Positions 1-7,721 are shown, counted from the first letter of the stretch. The stretch is DNA of 7,772 bases from JBGZEX01 sp041846495 (GCA_041846495.1 JBGZEX010000064.1:1-7772); one strand, 5' to 3'. Translations and numbers: made by a program. The notes: a model not told the origin generated them from the sequence alone.

Positions 1-35
1 AAATTTATAAACTTCTTATTTAATAACCATAACGT

Positions 36-2849
36 ATGAAACGAGTATTTATTTTATTTCTGTTCGGCTGCCTCGGTTTCGGCAGCCTACATGCCCAGCT
101 CGATTTGAACAAAGCTTTTCCCCAAGATCCTCATGTAAAAAAAGGGACACTCAAAAACGGCCTGACATACTATCTCCGACATAATGAAGAACCTAAAGAG
201 AGAGCAAGTTTTTACATTATAAGAAATGCCGGCGCCTTATTGGAAACGAAAGAACAAGACGGATTGGCCCACTTTTTGGAACATATGTCATTCAACGGAA
301 CAAAAAATTTTCCTAAAAAAGGCATTATCTCCCTATTGGAAAAATACGGAGTTTCTTTCGGTCGGAATATCAATGCATATACCTCTCAAAACGAAACGGT
401 ATACAATATAAGCGAAGTTCCTACAAACATACCCGATCTTTTAGATACCTGCCTCCTTATCCTCCACGACTGGGTTTATTACCTTGCCCTCGAAGAAGAG
501 GAAATCGATGCGGAAAGAGGGGTGATCACCGAAGAATGGAGACAAAGGCGTACGCCACAATTCCGCATAAGAGCCCAGATATTTCCGGTTATCACGAAGG
601 GTTCCCAATATGCGGTAAGAGATGTAATCGGTTCCTTGGATGTTATTCAGAACTTCGAATACCAGGCCATAAGAGATTTTTACCACAAATGGTATAGAAC
701 GGACCTTACGGCTATTGCCATTTGCGGAAATTTCGACGTAGATAAAATGGAAAAGAAAATCGTCGATTTGTTTTCTTCTCTTCCGGCCGTAAAAAATCCC
801 CAACCCCGACCTTTTTACGAAATACCCGAACATAACGAAATGCGTTATGTATTGGCAACGGATAAAGAAATCGTAAAATCCAACATACAAATCATCAGTC
901 TTAAAAAAGACGATGTAAAACCGAAAGATAAAAATAAGAAATACTACCGAGATGCGCTTATCTCCAATTTCTATAATACTTTGGTGAGTTCGCGTTTCAG
1001 CGAATTAATGCAAAAACCCAATCCTCCTTTTATTGGCGGTAGTTTCGGCTTTTATGGCTTTGCAAGAGGCTACAATTCGTTTTCCGTTAGTACGACGGCA
1101 AAACCCAACGAAGAAGAAGCTGCACTCAAAGCCGTATTAACGGAGCTGGAAAGAGTAAAACGCTTCGGTTTTTTAAACTCCGAACTGGAACGTGCCAAAA
1201 TCAACCTTATGGCAGGTATGGAGTCCGCTTACAGACAGAAAGAAAAGACGACGAACGATGCTTATATCAAAAGCATGCAAGACAATTTTTTGGAAAACGA
1301 TCCGATGATAGATTTTACGGATTATTACAATTTCGTCAAAACTGTCGTCCCGACCATAACCGTAGAAGAAGTATCCGCCAAATCCAAAGAAATCGACTTT
1401 AATAAAAATACGTCCATATCCATAAGCGGTCCGGAAAACGTAAAACATCTTACCGAAGCCGAAGCTAAACGAATTATTCAGGAAATAAGCAATTCCAAGG
1501 ACATCGAACCCTATGTGGACAATACCGTAAATGCCGGAGGATTGATACGGGAAGAACTTAAAGGAGGGAATGTAGTTTCAGAAAAGCGCCTTCCGAAATT
1601 CGATGCCGTAGAATGGACTTTAGGGAACGGAGCCAAAGTCGTATTCCGTAAAGCGGATTTTGAAAAAGACAACGTAAGTTTAACCTCAAGAAGCGAAGGA
1701 GGAACTTCTTTATACGATATCGATATGCTGCCTTCCGCAGCCAATGCAGCCGATTTTGTTTCCGCTTTCGGATTGGGAGAATACGACCCCGTAAGCCTCG
1801 GTAAAATGCTGACCGGGAAAATTGCCGGCTTGGGTGCACGCATCGGAGGATTGACGGAATCCGTATCCGGTTCTTCGACTCCTGCCGATTTCGAAACCAT
1901 GCTGCAACTTCTTTATATGAAATTCGAACATCCCAGATTCGACGAAGTGATTTTTAACAATGCCATCGAACGTTCCCGTGCATCATTGAAACAAACTCTT
2001 AAAAATCCTCAAAAAATCATGCAGGATTCAGTGACTCTTATCATGTCCAACTACCATCCTCGCGTACAACTCTATAATGAAGATTACTTGAATTCTCTAA
2101 CCTTGGATAAAATAAAACAAGTGTATCTCGACCGTATAAAAGATGCATCCGATTTTACTTTCTTCATTGTGGGTAACATCGACGAATCGACGGTGAAACC
2201 TCTTGTAGAAAAATATATCGGTTCCATAAAAAGCTATAATAGGAAAGAAACATGGGTAGACCATAAGATCGAAGGGCCGAAAGGGAAAACGGAAAAAAAG
2301 ATAGAATTAGAGCTTACGGAACCCAAAGCCACCGTATTGGTTTCAATATCCTCGGATAAAATAAAATATACTCCGTACGATAGAATATGCGCCGGCATAC
2401 TGGAAAGCATATTGGAACTCAGATATACGGAAAGCATACGGGAAAGAGAAGGGGGAACTTATGGCGTAGGTGTCGGTTTCAACATAAACAGATTGCCTAA
2501 ACCAAGTTATTCGCTTTCTTTAAATTTCGAATGCGATCCCAATAGAGTCGACCAATTGAAACCTCTTTTATATCACGAAATAGAAACCCTTATAAAAGAA
2601 GGAGTAAAAGCTGAAGATTTGGATAAAACCGTTAAAAACATGCGTAAAAATCACGAACAATCCAAACAGCACAACTCCTATTGGATGAATGTCCTTTATA
2701 ATTACTATACCACCGGTATCGACAACACCGATCCCAAAAATTTCGAGGATATTATCAATAAGATAACGACAAAAGACATTCAAAAATGGGCAAAGAAATT
2801 CTATAAAAAAGCCGATATCGTAGATATCGTATTCGAACCCAAAAAATAA
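36..2849 (+). CDS. Exported M16 family zinc metalloprotease (PqqL/pitrilysin-like, two-half single chain)
   Basis: This 937-residue protein is an insulinase-type (M16) peptidase. Residues 1-20 look like a Sec signal peptide: K2-R3, a hydrophobic core, then a likely cut after SLHA before Q21, so it should act in the periplasm or envelope. The inverted zinc motif is intact: H79-F-L-E82-H83, with the third ligand at E160 and a further conserved Glu at E167, reproducing the HxxEH-x76-E-x6-E spacing of the family. The C-terminal half lacks its own HxxEH but keeps the substrate-binding Arg/Tyr pair, R802 and Y809, with pitrilysin-like spacing. One chain therefore forms both halves of the clamshell that degrades peptides. 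The length is usual for Bacteroidota members. The start at 36 is chosen because it gives the signal peptide; no Shine-Dalgarno is visible and any promoter lies outside the window. The exact substrate cannot be read from the sequence. Confidence 0.95.
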   Translation: MKRVFILFLFGCLGFGSLHAQLDLNKAFPQDPHVKKGTLKNGLTYYLRHNEEPKERASFYIIRNAGALLETKEQDGLAHFLEHMSFNGTKNFPKKGIISLLEKYGVSFGRNINAYTSQNETVYNISEVPTNIPDLLDTCLLILHDWVYYLALEEEEIDAERGVITEEWRQRRTPQFRIRAQIFPVITKGSQYAVRDVIGSLDVIQNFEYQAIRDFYHKWYRTDLTAIAICGNFDVDKMEKKIVDLFSSLPAVKNPQPRPFYEIPEHNEMRYVLATDKEIVKSNIQIISLKKDDVKPKDKNKKYYRDALISNFYNTLVSSRFSELMQKPNPPFIGGSFGFYGFARGYNSFSVSTTAKPNEEEAALKAVLTELERVKRFGFLNSELERAKINLMAGMESAYRQKEKTTNDAYIKSMQDNFLENDPMIDFTDYYNFVKTVVPTITVEEVSAKSKEIDFNKNTSISISGPENVKHLTEAEAKRIIQEISNSKDIEPYVDNTVNAGGLIREELKGGNVVSEKRLPKFDAVEWTLGNGAKVVFRKADFEKDNVSLTSRSEGGTSLYDIDMLPSAANAADFVSAFGLGEYDPVSLGKMLTGKIAGLGARIGGLTESVSGSSTPADFETMLQLLYMKFEHPRFDEVIFNNAIERSRASLKQTLKNPQKIMQDSVTLIMSNYHPRVQLYNEDYLNSLTLDKIKQVYLDRIKDASDFTFFIVGNIDESTVKPLVEKYIGSIKSYNRKETWVDHKIEGPKGKTEKKIELELTEPKATVLVSISSDKIKYTPYDRICAGILESILELRYTESIREREGGTYGVGVGFNINRLPKPSYSLSLNFECDPNRVDQLKPLLYHEIETLIKEGVKAEDLDKTVKNMRKNHEQSKQHNSYWMNVLYNYYTTGIDNTDPKNFEDIINKITTKDIQKWAKKFYKKADIVDIVFEPKK

Positions 2850-2851
2850 GT

Positions 2852-2892
2852 AATAAAAAAAATGGTGGCTTCCCGCCACCATTTTTTTTATT
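2852..2892. terminator. Shared bidirectional intrinsic terminator between convergent genes
   Basis: A perfect 18-bp inverted repeat (2852-2869 with 2875-2892) surrounds a 5-base loop, TTCCC. The GC-rich core is GGTGGC/GCCACC, flanked by eight A on the left and eight T on the right. On either strand the RNA would form a hairpin followed by a U-tract. It starts two bases after the M16 stop codon, and its right arm contains the TAA stop (2888-2890) of the minus-strand DUF308 gene, so it should end both convergent transcripts. Confidence 0.93.
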
Positions 2893-3493
2893 CGTCTATC
2901 TCCTCGTATTCCACATCTCTAATTCCCTCTCTCCCGTATCGCAGAGGATAGTTTTCTTTATTGCGACGTTTAAAAAAACGATATAGCCTATAGTGATTTA
3001 TCATATCCGTAACGGCATATAAAACGATAGCCGTTCCGAAAATAATAAACATGGTCGATTGCGAATCCACCGGTCTGAAAAGCATGAATAATCCGGTCAG
3101 AAATATAAGTGCAGCAGTTATATAATTCCCCGTTTTCCGACTTCCGCCCAATCTCCTGAGCACCGAAAGGGTAGCGAATTGTCCCATAGCCGCAAACAAT
3201 AATAAAAAACCTAAAAAATAAAAAAACACTTTGGAAAATTCCTCCGAAAATATCAAAAGCAATAAACCTAAAATAATACTCCCGATACCGCTGATTTCGG
3301 AAGTCCCGAAATTCCGCTTATGCGTAAGAGAAGAAATAAGAGCAAATACTCCCATCATCAAAAATATGCCGCCCAATACGAATATGAGATAATCCATCAC
3401 ATTACGGGAATTCAATATCAACAAAATTCCCAGCCCGAGAGATAAAAGGGAACGGATTATCGAACGTTGAAAATGGTAAAAACTATATTCCAT
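2888..3493 (-). CDS. DUF308/HdeD-like six-helix inner-membrane protein
   Basis: This 201-residue integral membrane protein has about six hydrophobic segments, roughly residues 11-29, 33-55, 68-84, 88-107, 122-139 and 146-164. They are arranged as short helix pairs rich in Gly and Leu, a pattern typical of the DUF308 (HdeD-like) family. The tail after residue 165 is strongly basic (RFFKRR) and then acidic (EYEEIDE), and is probably cytosolic. E. coli HdeD is linked to acid resistance, but the biochemical role of the family is unknown and no catalytic residue can be pointed to. The start at 3493 gives a short N-terminus before the first helix and lies about 27 bases from a -7 box on the same strand. 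The gene is convergent with the M16 peptidase and divergent from prfC. The family assignment rests on topology and general sequence character, so it is less secure than for the enzymes nearby. Confidence 0.8.
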   Translation of the reverse strand: MEYSFYHFQRSIIRSLLSLGLGILLILNSRNVMDYLIFVLGGIFLMMGVFALISSLTHKRNFGTSEISGIGSIILGLLLLIFSEEFSKVFFYFLGFLLLFAAMGQFATLSVLRRLGGSRKTGNYITAALIFLTGLFMLFRPVDSQSTMFIIFGTAIVLYAVTDMINHYRLYRFFKRRNKENYPLRYGREGIRDVEYEEIDE

Positions 3494-3519
3494 AATATCA
3501 TTTTTAAATATGTCACAAA

Positions 3520-3527
3520 CAAAGGTA
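3520..3527 (-). promoter_or_regulatory. Bacteroidota -7 promoter element for the DUF308 gene
   Basis: Read on the minus strand this is TACCTTTG, an exact match to the Bacteroidota -7 consensus TAnnTTTG. It lies 26 bases upstream of the ATG at 3493, which predicts a 5' leader of roughly 20 bases. I could not find a clear TTG-type -33 element at the usual 19-21 base distance, so the promoter may be weak or rely on an activator. Confidence 0.55.
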
Positions 3528-3546
3528 AATATTTTTTTCTTATTCG

Positions 3547-3554
3547 TACCTTTG
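3547..3554 (+). promoter_or_regulatory. Bacteroidota -7 promoter element for the prfC-thioesterase-uvrB cluster
   Basis: TACCTTTG matches the Bacteroidota -7 consensus TAnnTTTG and ends 17 bases before the prfC ATG at 3572, implying a very short leader of about ten bases. No clear -33 TTG is visible; the expected position falls on the oppositely directed -7 box. This is the only promoter-like site seen immediately ahead of the three-gene cluster. Confidence 0.6.
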
Positions 3555-3571
3555 CATTCAAAATTGCATAT

Positions 3572-5149
3572 ATGGGATTTAAAGAAGAAATTTCAAGACG
3601 CAGGACATTCGGCATTGTCAGTCATCCCGATGCCGGTAAGACTACTTTGACGGAAAAACTCCTTTTGTTCGGGGGCGCCATACATGTGGCCGGAGCCGTA
3701 AAATCCAACAAGATAAAAAAGACCGCTACTTCCGACTTTATGGAAATAGAACGTCAGAGGGGCATATCGGTGGCCACCTCCGTTATGGGATTCGAGTATG
3801 AAGATATCAAAATCAACATATTGGATACGCCGGGACACCAGGATTTCGCAGAAGACACTTTCAGGGTACTCACGGCATGTGACAGCGTCATCATCGTAAT
3901 CGATGCCGCCAAAGGCGTGGAAACCCAAACGCGCAAACTCATGCAGGTATGCAGAATGCGAAAAACCCCGGTTATCGTATTCGTAAATAAAATGGATCGT
4001 CCTTCTCTCGACCCTTTCGACTTATTGGACGAAATCGAAAGAGAACTTCAAATCAACCTCCACCCTCTCAGTTGGCCCATCGGAAACGGAGAATATTTCA
4101 AAGGAGTATATAACCGGTTTAAAAACGGGTTTTACTTCTTTAACAAAGGTGGTCAAAAACTTCCGGAAGGAATTGAAATAGCCGGTATGGATCCGGCTGC
4201 GATCACCGGATTTATCGGAGAGGACCTGTATCGGGAACTAAAAGAAAATCTCGAAATCATCGAGGAAGTATATCCTGAATTCGACAGAGGAAAATATCTC
4301 CAGGGCAATTCGGCTCCGCTCTTTTTCGGCTCCGCTCTCAATAATTTCGGAGTAAAAGAACTTCTGGATTGTTTTATACGCATAGCCCCGGCTCCGCTTC
4401 AACGGGAAACGGAAGAACGGAGCGTTTCTCCCTTCGAGGAAAGATTTTCGGGATTCGTATTCAAGATTCACGCCAATATGGACCCCAACCACAGGGATCG
4501 TATCGCTTTCGTGAAAATCTGCTCGGGTACTTTCAAAAGGAATACCAATTATTACCATGTAAGGAATAAAAAAATAATGAAGTTCTCTTCCCCTACGGCA
4601 TTCATGGCATCCAAAAAATCGATTATCGACGAAGCTTATCCCGGAGACATCGTCGGACTTCACGATACGGGCAATTTTAAAATCGGAGACAGTTTGACGG
4701 AGGGCGAAAATCTTCATTTCAAAGGACTTCCGAGTTTTTCTCCCGAACAATTCAAATATATCGAAAATGCGGACCCCATGAAATCCAAGCAATTGGCCAA
4801 AGGTATAGACCAACTTATGGATGAGGGAGTGGCGCAATTATTCGTCAACACATTTAACAACCGCAAAATTATCGGTACCGTCGGCGCCCTCCAATTCGAA
4901 GTCATCGAATACCGTCTTCTGCACGAATACGGTGCCTCTTGCCGTTGGGAACCTATCAATCTATTCAAAGCCTGTTGGATAGAAGCGTTGGACAAGGGGG
5001 AAATGGAAGATTTCAAAAAGCATAAAACCCAATATATGGCAATAGACAAAGAAGGAAGGGACGTATTCCTTGCGGAATCCGAATATATGTTGAATATGGC
5101 CAGACAAAATTATAAAAAACTCATTTTTCATTTTACGAGCGAATATTGA
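3572..5149 (+). CDS. prfC: Peptide chain release factor 3 (RF3), translational GTPase
   Basis: RF3 is a cytosolic GTPase that removes RF1 or RF2 from the ribosome after peptide release. The 525-residue product is close to E. coli RF3 (529). The GTPase motifs are intact: G1 P-loop SHPDAGKTT (residues 17-25), G2/switch I RGISV (63-67), G3 DTPGH (85-89) and G4 NKMD (139-142). The RF3-specific SHPDAGKT and RGISVATS signatures separate it from EF-G. A beta-barrel domain begins near residue 290 (GFVFKIHANMDP), followed by the RF3 C-terminal domain. The frame stays open upstream to an ATG at 3467, but that extension overlaps the divergent DUF308 gene and the promoter and does not resemble RF3. The ATG at 3572 gives the family N-terminus. 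It is first in a cluster and ends one base before the thioesterase start. No residue essential for GTP hydrolysis appears to be missing. Confidence 0.97.
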   Translation: MGFKEEISRRRTFGIVSHPDAGKTTLTEKLLLFGGAIHVAGAVKSNKIKKTATSDFMEIERQRGISVATSVMGFEYEDIKINILDTPGHQDFAEDTFRVLTACDSVIIVIDAAKGVETQTRKLMQVCRMRKTPVIVFVNKMDRPSLDPFDLLDEIERELQINLHPLSWPIGNGEYFKGVYNRFKNGFYFFNKGGQKLPEGIEIAGMDPAAITGFIGEDLYRELKENLEIIEEVYPEFDRGKYLQGNSAPLFFGSALNNFGVKELLDCFIRIAPAPLQRETEERSVSPFEERFSGFVFKIHANMDPNHRDRIAFVKICSGTFKRNTNYYHVRNKKIMKFSSPTAFMASKKSIIDEAYPGDIVGLHDTGNFKIGDSLTEGENLHFKGLPSFSPEQFKYIENADPMKSKQLAKGIDQLMDEGVAQLFVNTFNNRKIIGTVGALQFEVIEYRLLHEYGASCRWEPINLFKACWIEALDKGEMEDFKKHKTQYMAIDKEGRDVFLAESEYMLNMARQNYKKLIFHFTSEY

Positions 5150-5150
5150 T

Positions 5151-5525
5151 ATGATAGAAAAAGGACTGATATTTCAACAGGAGATGACGGTGGAAGAAAA
5201 GGATACCGCCATCGCACAGGGTTCGGGCAACCTTCCCGTATTCGCCACTCCCGCTATGGTCGCATTCATGGAAAATACGGCCGTAAAATGCATCGAAAAA
5301 GAATTGGAAACGGGAGAAGACAGTGTAGGCATAGAAATCAACGTACGTCACCTTAAAGCCACCGCAGTAGGGGGTCGCCTCAAGGCGGAAGCGGAGGTAA
5401 CGGCAAGAGAAGAGCGCCTTATCGCTTTTGTCGTCAAGGTATACGATAAGGAGGAAATAGTCGGTTATGCCGACCATAAAAGATTTCTCATCAATCCCGA
5501 AAGATTTATGCAAAAACTCTCCTGA
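5151..5525 (+). CDS. FlK-like hotdog-fold acyl-CoA thioesterase
   Basis: This 124-residue single-domain hotdog protein resembles the fluoroacetyl-CoA thioesterase FlK family. As I recall FlK, its catalytic residues are Thr42, Glu50 and His76, with Gly69 and Arg120 in the active site. Here T33, E41, H67, G60 and R111 fall at exactly those positions with a constant offset of nine, in the contexts VFATPAM, FMEN, SVGIEINVRH and DHKRF. The two lid phenylalanines of FlK (33 and 36) correspond to G24 and N27, so fluoroacetate specificity is not expected. A general short-chain or acyl-CoA thioesterase is more likely, and the physiological substrate is unknown. The protein is probably a cytosolic dimer like other hotdog enzymes. 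Its ATG begins one base after the prfC stop, and its own stop is 13 bases before uvrB, suggesting translational coupling. No Shine-Dalgarno is evident. Confidence 0.85.
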   Translation: MIEKGLIFQQEMTVEEKDTAIAQGSGNLPVFATPAMVAFMENTAVKCIEKELETGEDSVGIEINVRHLKATAVGGRLKAEAEVTAREERLIAFVVKVYDKEEIVGYADHKRFLINPERFMQKLS

Positions 5526-5538
5526 TTGTCCCGTCGCT

Positions 5539-7548
5539 ATGGATTTTAAGCTCAATTCGGAATTCGTACCTACCGGCGATCAGCCGGAAGCCATCGCACA
5601 ACTCAAATCCGGAATATATGCGGGTGCGAATGCTCAAGTCCTCCTCGGCGTCACAGGCTCCGGCAAAACATTCACCATAGCCAATCTCATCCGGGAAATC
5701 AACCGGCCCACCTTAGTCGTAAGCCACAATAAAACTTTAGCCGCACAATTGTACGGAGAATTCAAAACCTTTTTCCCCGACAACGCCGTAGAGTATTTCG
5801 TTTCCTATTATGATTATTATCAGCCGGAAGCCTATTTGCCGACTACCGATACTTATATAGAAAAAGACCTTGCCATAAACGAAGAAATCGACAAATTGCG
5901 GCTGCATGCAACGGCAAGCCTTCTTTCCGGACGCAGAGACGTAATCGTAGTATCTTCCGTATCTTGCCTTTACGGAATGGCCGATCCCCGAGCTTTCGCT
6001 TCCAATATAATCGACTTGAAAAAAGGGGAAGAGAGTGGGAGAAACGAAATCCTACGCCGGCTCGTAGATGCTTTATACGTAAACGGGGAAGCGGATTTCC
6101 AAAGAGGTTCTTTCCGGGCTAAAGGAAATACCATCGACATATTTCCGGCCATAGAAACCTATGACGGACTCGCATACCGGATAGAGTTGTGGGATAAGGA
6201 AATCGATGAGATTTCCATATTCAATCCCCGTACCGGAGAGAACGAAGGAAGCATGGACGAGGTCAAAATATATCCGGCCAACCTTTTCGTCACCGATAAA
6301 ACGACACTCGAAAGGGCTGTCCGGGAAATCGGCTGTGATCTCGAAGCCCAAATCGCCTATTTTCGGAAAATCGGAAAAAATTTCGAAGCCAAGAGACTGG
6401 AAGAACGCGTAAAATACGATATCGAAATGATAAAAGAACTCGGTTATTGTCCGGGCATCGAAAACTATTCCCGCTATTTCGACGGCCGAGCTGCCGGGAT
6501 TCGTCCCTTTTGTCTTTTGGATTATTTCCCGGAAGACTATCTTACCGTCATCGACGAATCTCATGTAACCCTTCCTCAGATACGTGCCATGTACGGAGGA
6601 GACCATGCCCGCAAAAAGACCCTCGTGGAATTCGGATTCCGACTGCCGGCGGCATTCGACAACCGCCCGCTCACTTTCGAAGAATTCGAAGCCCTGAGCG
6701 GGCAGACCGTATACATAAGCGCCACTCCCGCCGAATACGAACTTCACAAAAGCGGAGGAGCCATCGTAGAGCAAATCATACGCCCTACGGGAATCCCCGA
6801 TCCCGAAATCAAAGTCGTACCTACGCTCCATCAAATAGACCATCTCGTCGAAGCCATACGTAAACGCATAGCCGTAAACGAACGGAGTTTAGTAACCACT
6901 CTCACGAAAAAAATGGCGGAAGAACTATCCGCTTATTTCGACCGGATAGGCATCAAATGCCAATACATACATTCCGATGTGGAAACCCTCGAAAGAGTGA
7001 AAATATTGGAAAATCTCAGAAAAGGCATAATCGAGGTAATCGTCGGAGTCAACCTTCTCAGAGAAGGGCTCGACTTGCCCGAAGTATCGCTCGTCGCCAT
7101 ATTAGATGCGGACAAGGAAGGTTTCTTGCGTTCCGCCAGGTCGCTTACCCAAACCGCCGGACGAGCGGCGAGAAGTATAAACGGAGAAGTCATCATGTAT
7201 GCCGATACCCTTACCAAATCCATGGAAACCACTATAAAGGAAACGGCATACCGCAGGGAAAAACAAATCGCCTATAACCGGAAAAACGGAATTGTCCCCC
7301 GACAAATCAACAAATCGGCACATTCCGCACTGAGTCAGACTCCGAAGGCCTATATAGAACCCGAAAACGCCTTATTATGCGTAAACGATCCTCTTATGGA
7401 ATATATGAGCCGGGAAGAACTCCTGAAAATGGAAGAGAAAACGGAAAAAGCCATGAAAAAAGCCGCCGCCGATTTGGATTTTATGGAAGCGGCACGTCTC
7501 CGGGACGAACTCTTCAAAATCCGAACTCGGAGAAAATCCCGATGCTGA
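5539..7548 (+). CDS. uvrB: Excinuclease ABC subunit B (UvrB), nucleotide excision repair helicase
   Basis: UvrB receives damaged DNA from UvrA, verifies the lesion by inserting a beta-hairpin between the strands, and then recruits the UvrC nuclease. The 669-residue product has the usual length. Visible motifs in order are Walker A GVTGSGKT (residues 37-44), the damage-probing aromatic hairpin YYDYYQPEAY (90-99), the Walker B-type DESH (339-342), SATP (394-397), motif VI-like QTAGRAAR (538-545), and a C-terminal UVR domain (about 628-662, with DFMEAARLRDEL) that contacts UvrC. The frame is open upstream to an ATG at 5467, inside the thioesterase gene. The start at 5539 is preferred because MDFKLNSEFVPTGDQPEAI matches the conserved UvrB N-terminus and leaves a 13-base gap. 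It is the last gene of the cluster. No terminator with a plus-strand T-tract follows it. All ATPase and hairpin residues appear intact. Confidence 0.98.
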   Translation: MDFKLNSEFVPTGDQPEAIAQLKSGIYAGANAQVLLGVTGSGKTFTIANLIREINRPTLVVSHNKTLAAQLYGEFKTFFPDNAVEYFVSYYDYYQPEAYLPTTDTYIEKDLAINEEIDKLRLHATASLLSGRRDVIVVSSVSCLYGMADPRAFASNIIDLKKGEESGRNEILRRLVDALYVNGEADFQRGSFRAKGNTIDIFPAIETYDGLAYRIELWDKEIDEISIFNPRTGENEGSMDEVKIYPANLFVTDKTTLERAVREIGCDLEAQIAYFRKIGKNFEAKRLEERVKYDIEMIKELGYCPGIENYSRYFDGRAAGIRPFCLLDYFPEDYLTVIDESHVTLPQIRAMYGGDHARKKTLVEFGFRLPAAFDNRPLTFEEFEALSGQTVYISATPAEYELHKSGGAIVEQIIRPTGIPDPEIKVVPTLHQIDHLVEAIRKRIAVNERSLVTTLTKKMAEELSAYFDRIGIKCQYIHSDVETLERVKILENLRKGIIEVIVGVNLLREGLDLPEVSLVAILDADKEGFLRSARSLTQTAGRAARSINGEVIMYADTLTKSMETTIKETAYRREKQIAYNRKNGIVPRQINKSAHSALSQTPKAYIEPENALLCVNDPLMEYMSREELLKMEEKTEKAMKKAAADLDFMEAARLRDELFKIRTRRKSRC

Positions 7549-7562
7549 CCCTTCCGACATAT

Positions 7563-7593
7563 AAAAAAAGTCGGGTATTCGATAATACCCGAC
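7563..7593 (-). terminator. Strong intrinsic terminator oriented for minus-strand transcription
   Basis: A perfect 10-bp inverted repeat (7570-7579 with 7584-7593, GTCGGGTATT/AATACCCGAC) encloses the tetraloop CGAT. Seven A at 7563-7569 become a U-tract only in a minus-strand transcript. On the plus strand the stem is followed by CGATCCGATATGG with no T run, so it is a poor terminator for uvrB, although the hairpin could still protect the uvrB mRNA 3' end. It lies 24 bases beyond the minus-strand stop codon at 7618-7620, the usual place for the end of a gene. Confidence 0.8.
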
Positions 7594-7617
7594 CGATCCG
7601 ATATGGAATATTTCCTC

Positions 7618-7680
7618 TTAATTCCCGCTTTCCAACGTTTCCCGAATCATCTTTTTCCTGACTTCGTCACTCAAAAATAC
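7618..7680 (-). pseudogene. Possible 3' remnant of a minus-strand gene (or tiny ORF/small RNA end)
   Basis: Read on the minus strand, 7680-7618 gives a coding-like tail, VFLSDEVRKKMIRETLESGN, ending in TAA, followed 24 bases later by a minus-strand terminator. The frame stays open upstream only to a TAG at 7759-7761. It has no ATG except an internal one at 7650-7648, which would encode just ten residues. A TTG at 7746 could give 42 residues, but it runs through the plus-strand promoter. The stop-plus-terminator layout is that of a normal gene end whose body is missing, so a decayed gene is one reading. Another is a short transcript from a -7-like TATTTTTG at 7679-7672. I do not recognise the peptide, and it may be coincidental. 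Confidence 0.3.
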
Positions 7681-7691
7681 TCGTTTTGTAA

Positions 7692-7721
7692 TTGATTGAT
7701 AAACAATATTTTGTATCTTTG
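7692..7721 (+). promoter_or_regulatory. Bacteroidota sigma-type promoter (TTG-N19-TATCTTTG)
   Basis: TTG at 7692-7694 and TATCTTTG at 7714-7721 are separated by 19 bases, matching the Bacteroidota housekeeping promoter pattern of a -33 TTG and a -7 TAnnTTTG. Transcription should start around 7725-7728, giving a leader of about 35 bases before the ATG at 7761. This is the best-formed promoter in the window. Confidence 0.8.

Noticed and set aside
1..35. Promoter for the M16 gene
   Set aside because: No TAnnTTTG element is present in the 35 bases available; only a small AT palindrome (TTATTTAATAA) is seen.
60..74. Possible lipobox (L-F-G-C, residues 9-12) in the M16 signal sequence
   Set aside because: Phe in the second position is not typical of a lipobox and the preceding hydrophobic core would be very short; cleavage after SLHA by signal peptidase I fits better.
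3467..3571. 35-residue N-terminal extension of RF3 from an ATG at 3467
   Set aside because: It would overlap the start of the divergent DUF308 gene and cover the -7 box, and RF3 proteins begin at a sequence like that from 3572.
4238..4837. 199-codon open frame on the minus strand within prfC
   Set aside because: It is antisense to conserved RF3 sequence, has no promoter or recognisable domain, and is composition-driven.
5467..5538. 24-residue N-terminal extension of UvrB from an ATG at 5467
   Set aside because: It lies within the thioesterase coding sequence in another frame, and the conserved UvrB N-terminus starts at 5539.
6073..6843. 256-codon open frame on the minus strand within uvrB
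   Set aside because: It is antisense to a well-conserved gene, has no recognisable motif, and is best explained by codon usage of uvrB on the other strand.
7563..7593. Terminator for the uvrB transcript
   Set aside because: The stem is strong but no T-tract follows on the plus strand; the A-run on its left makes it a minus-strand terminator.
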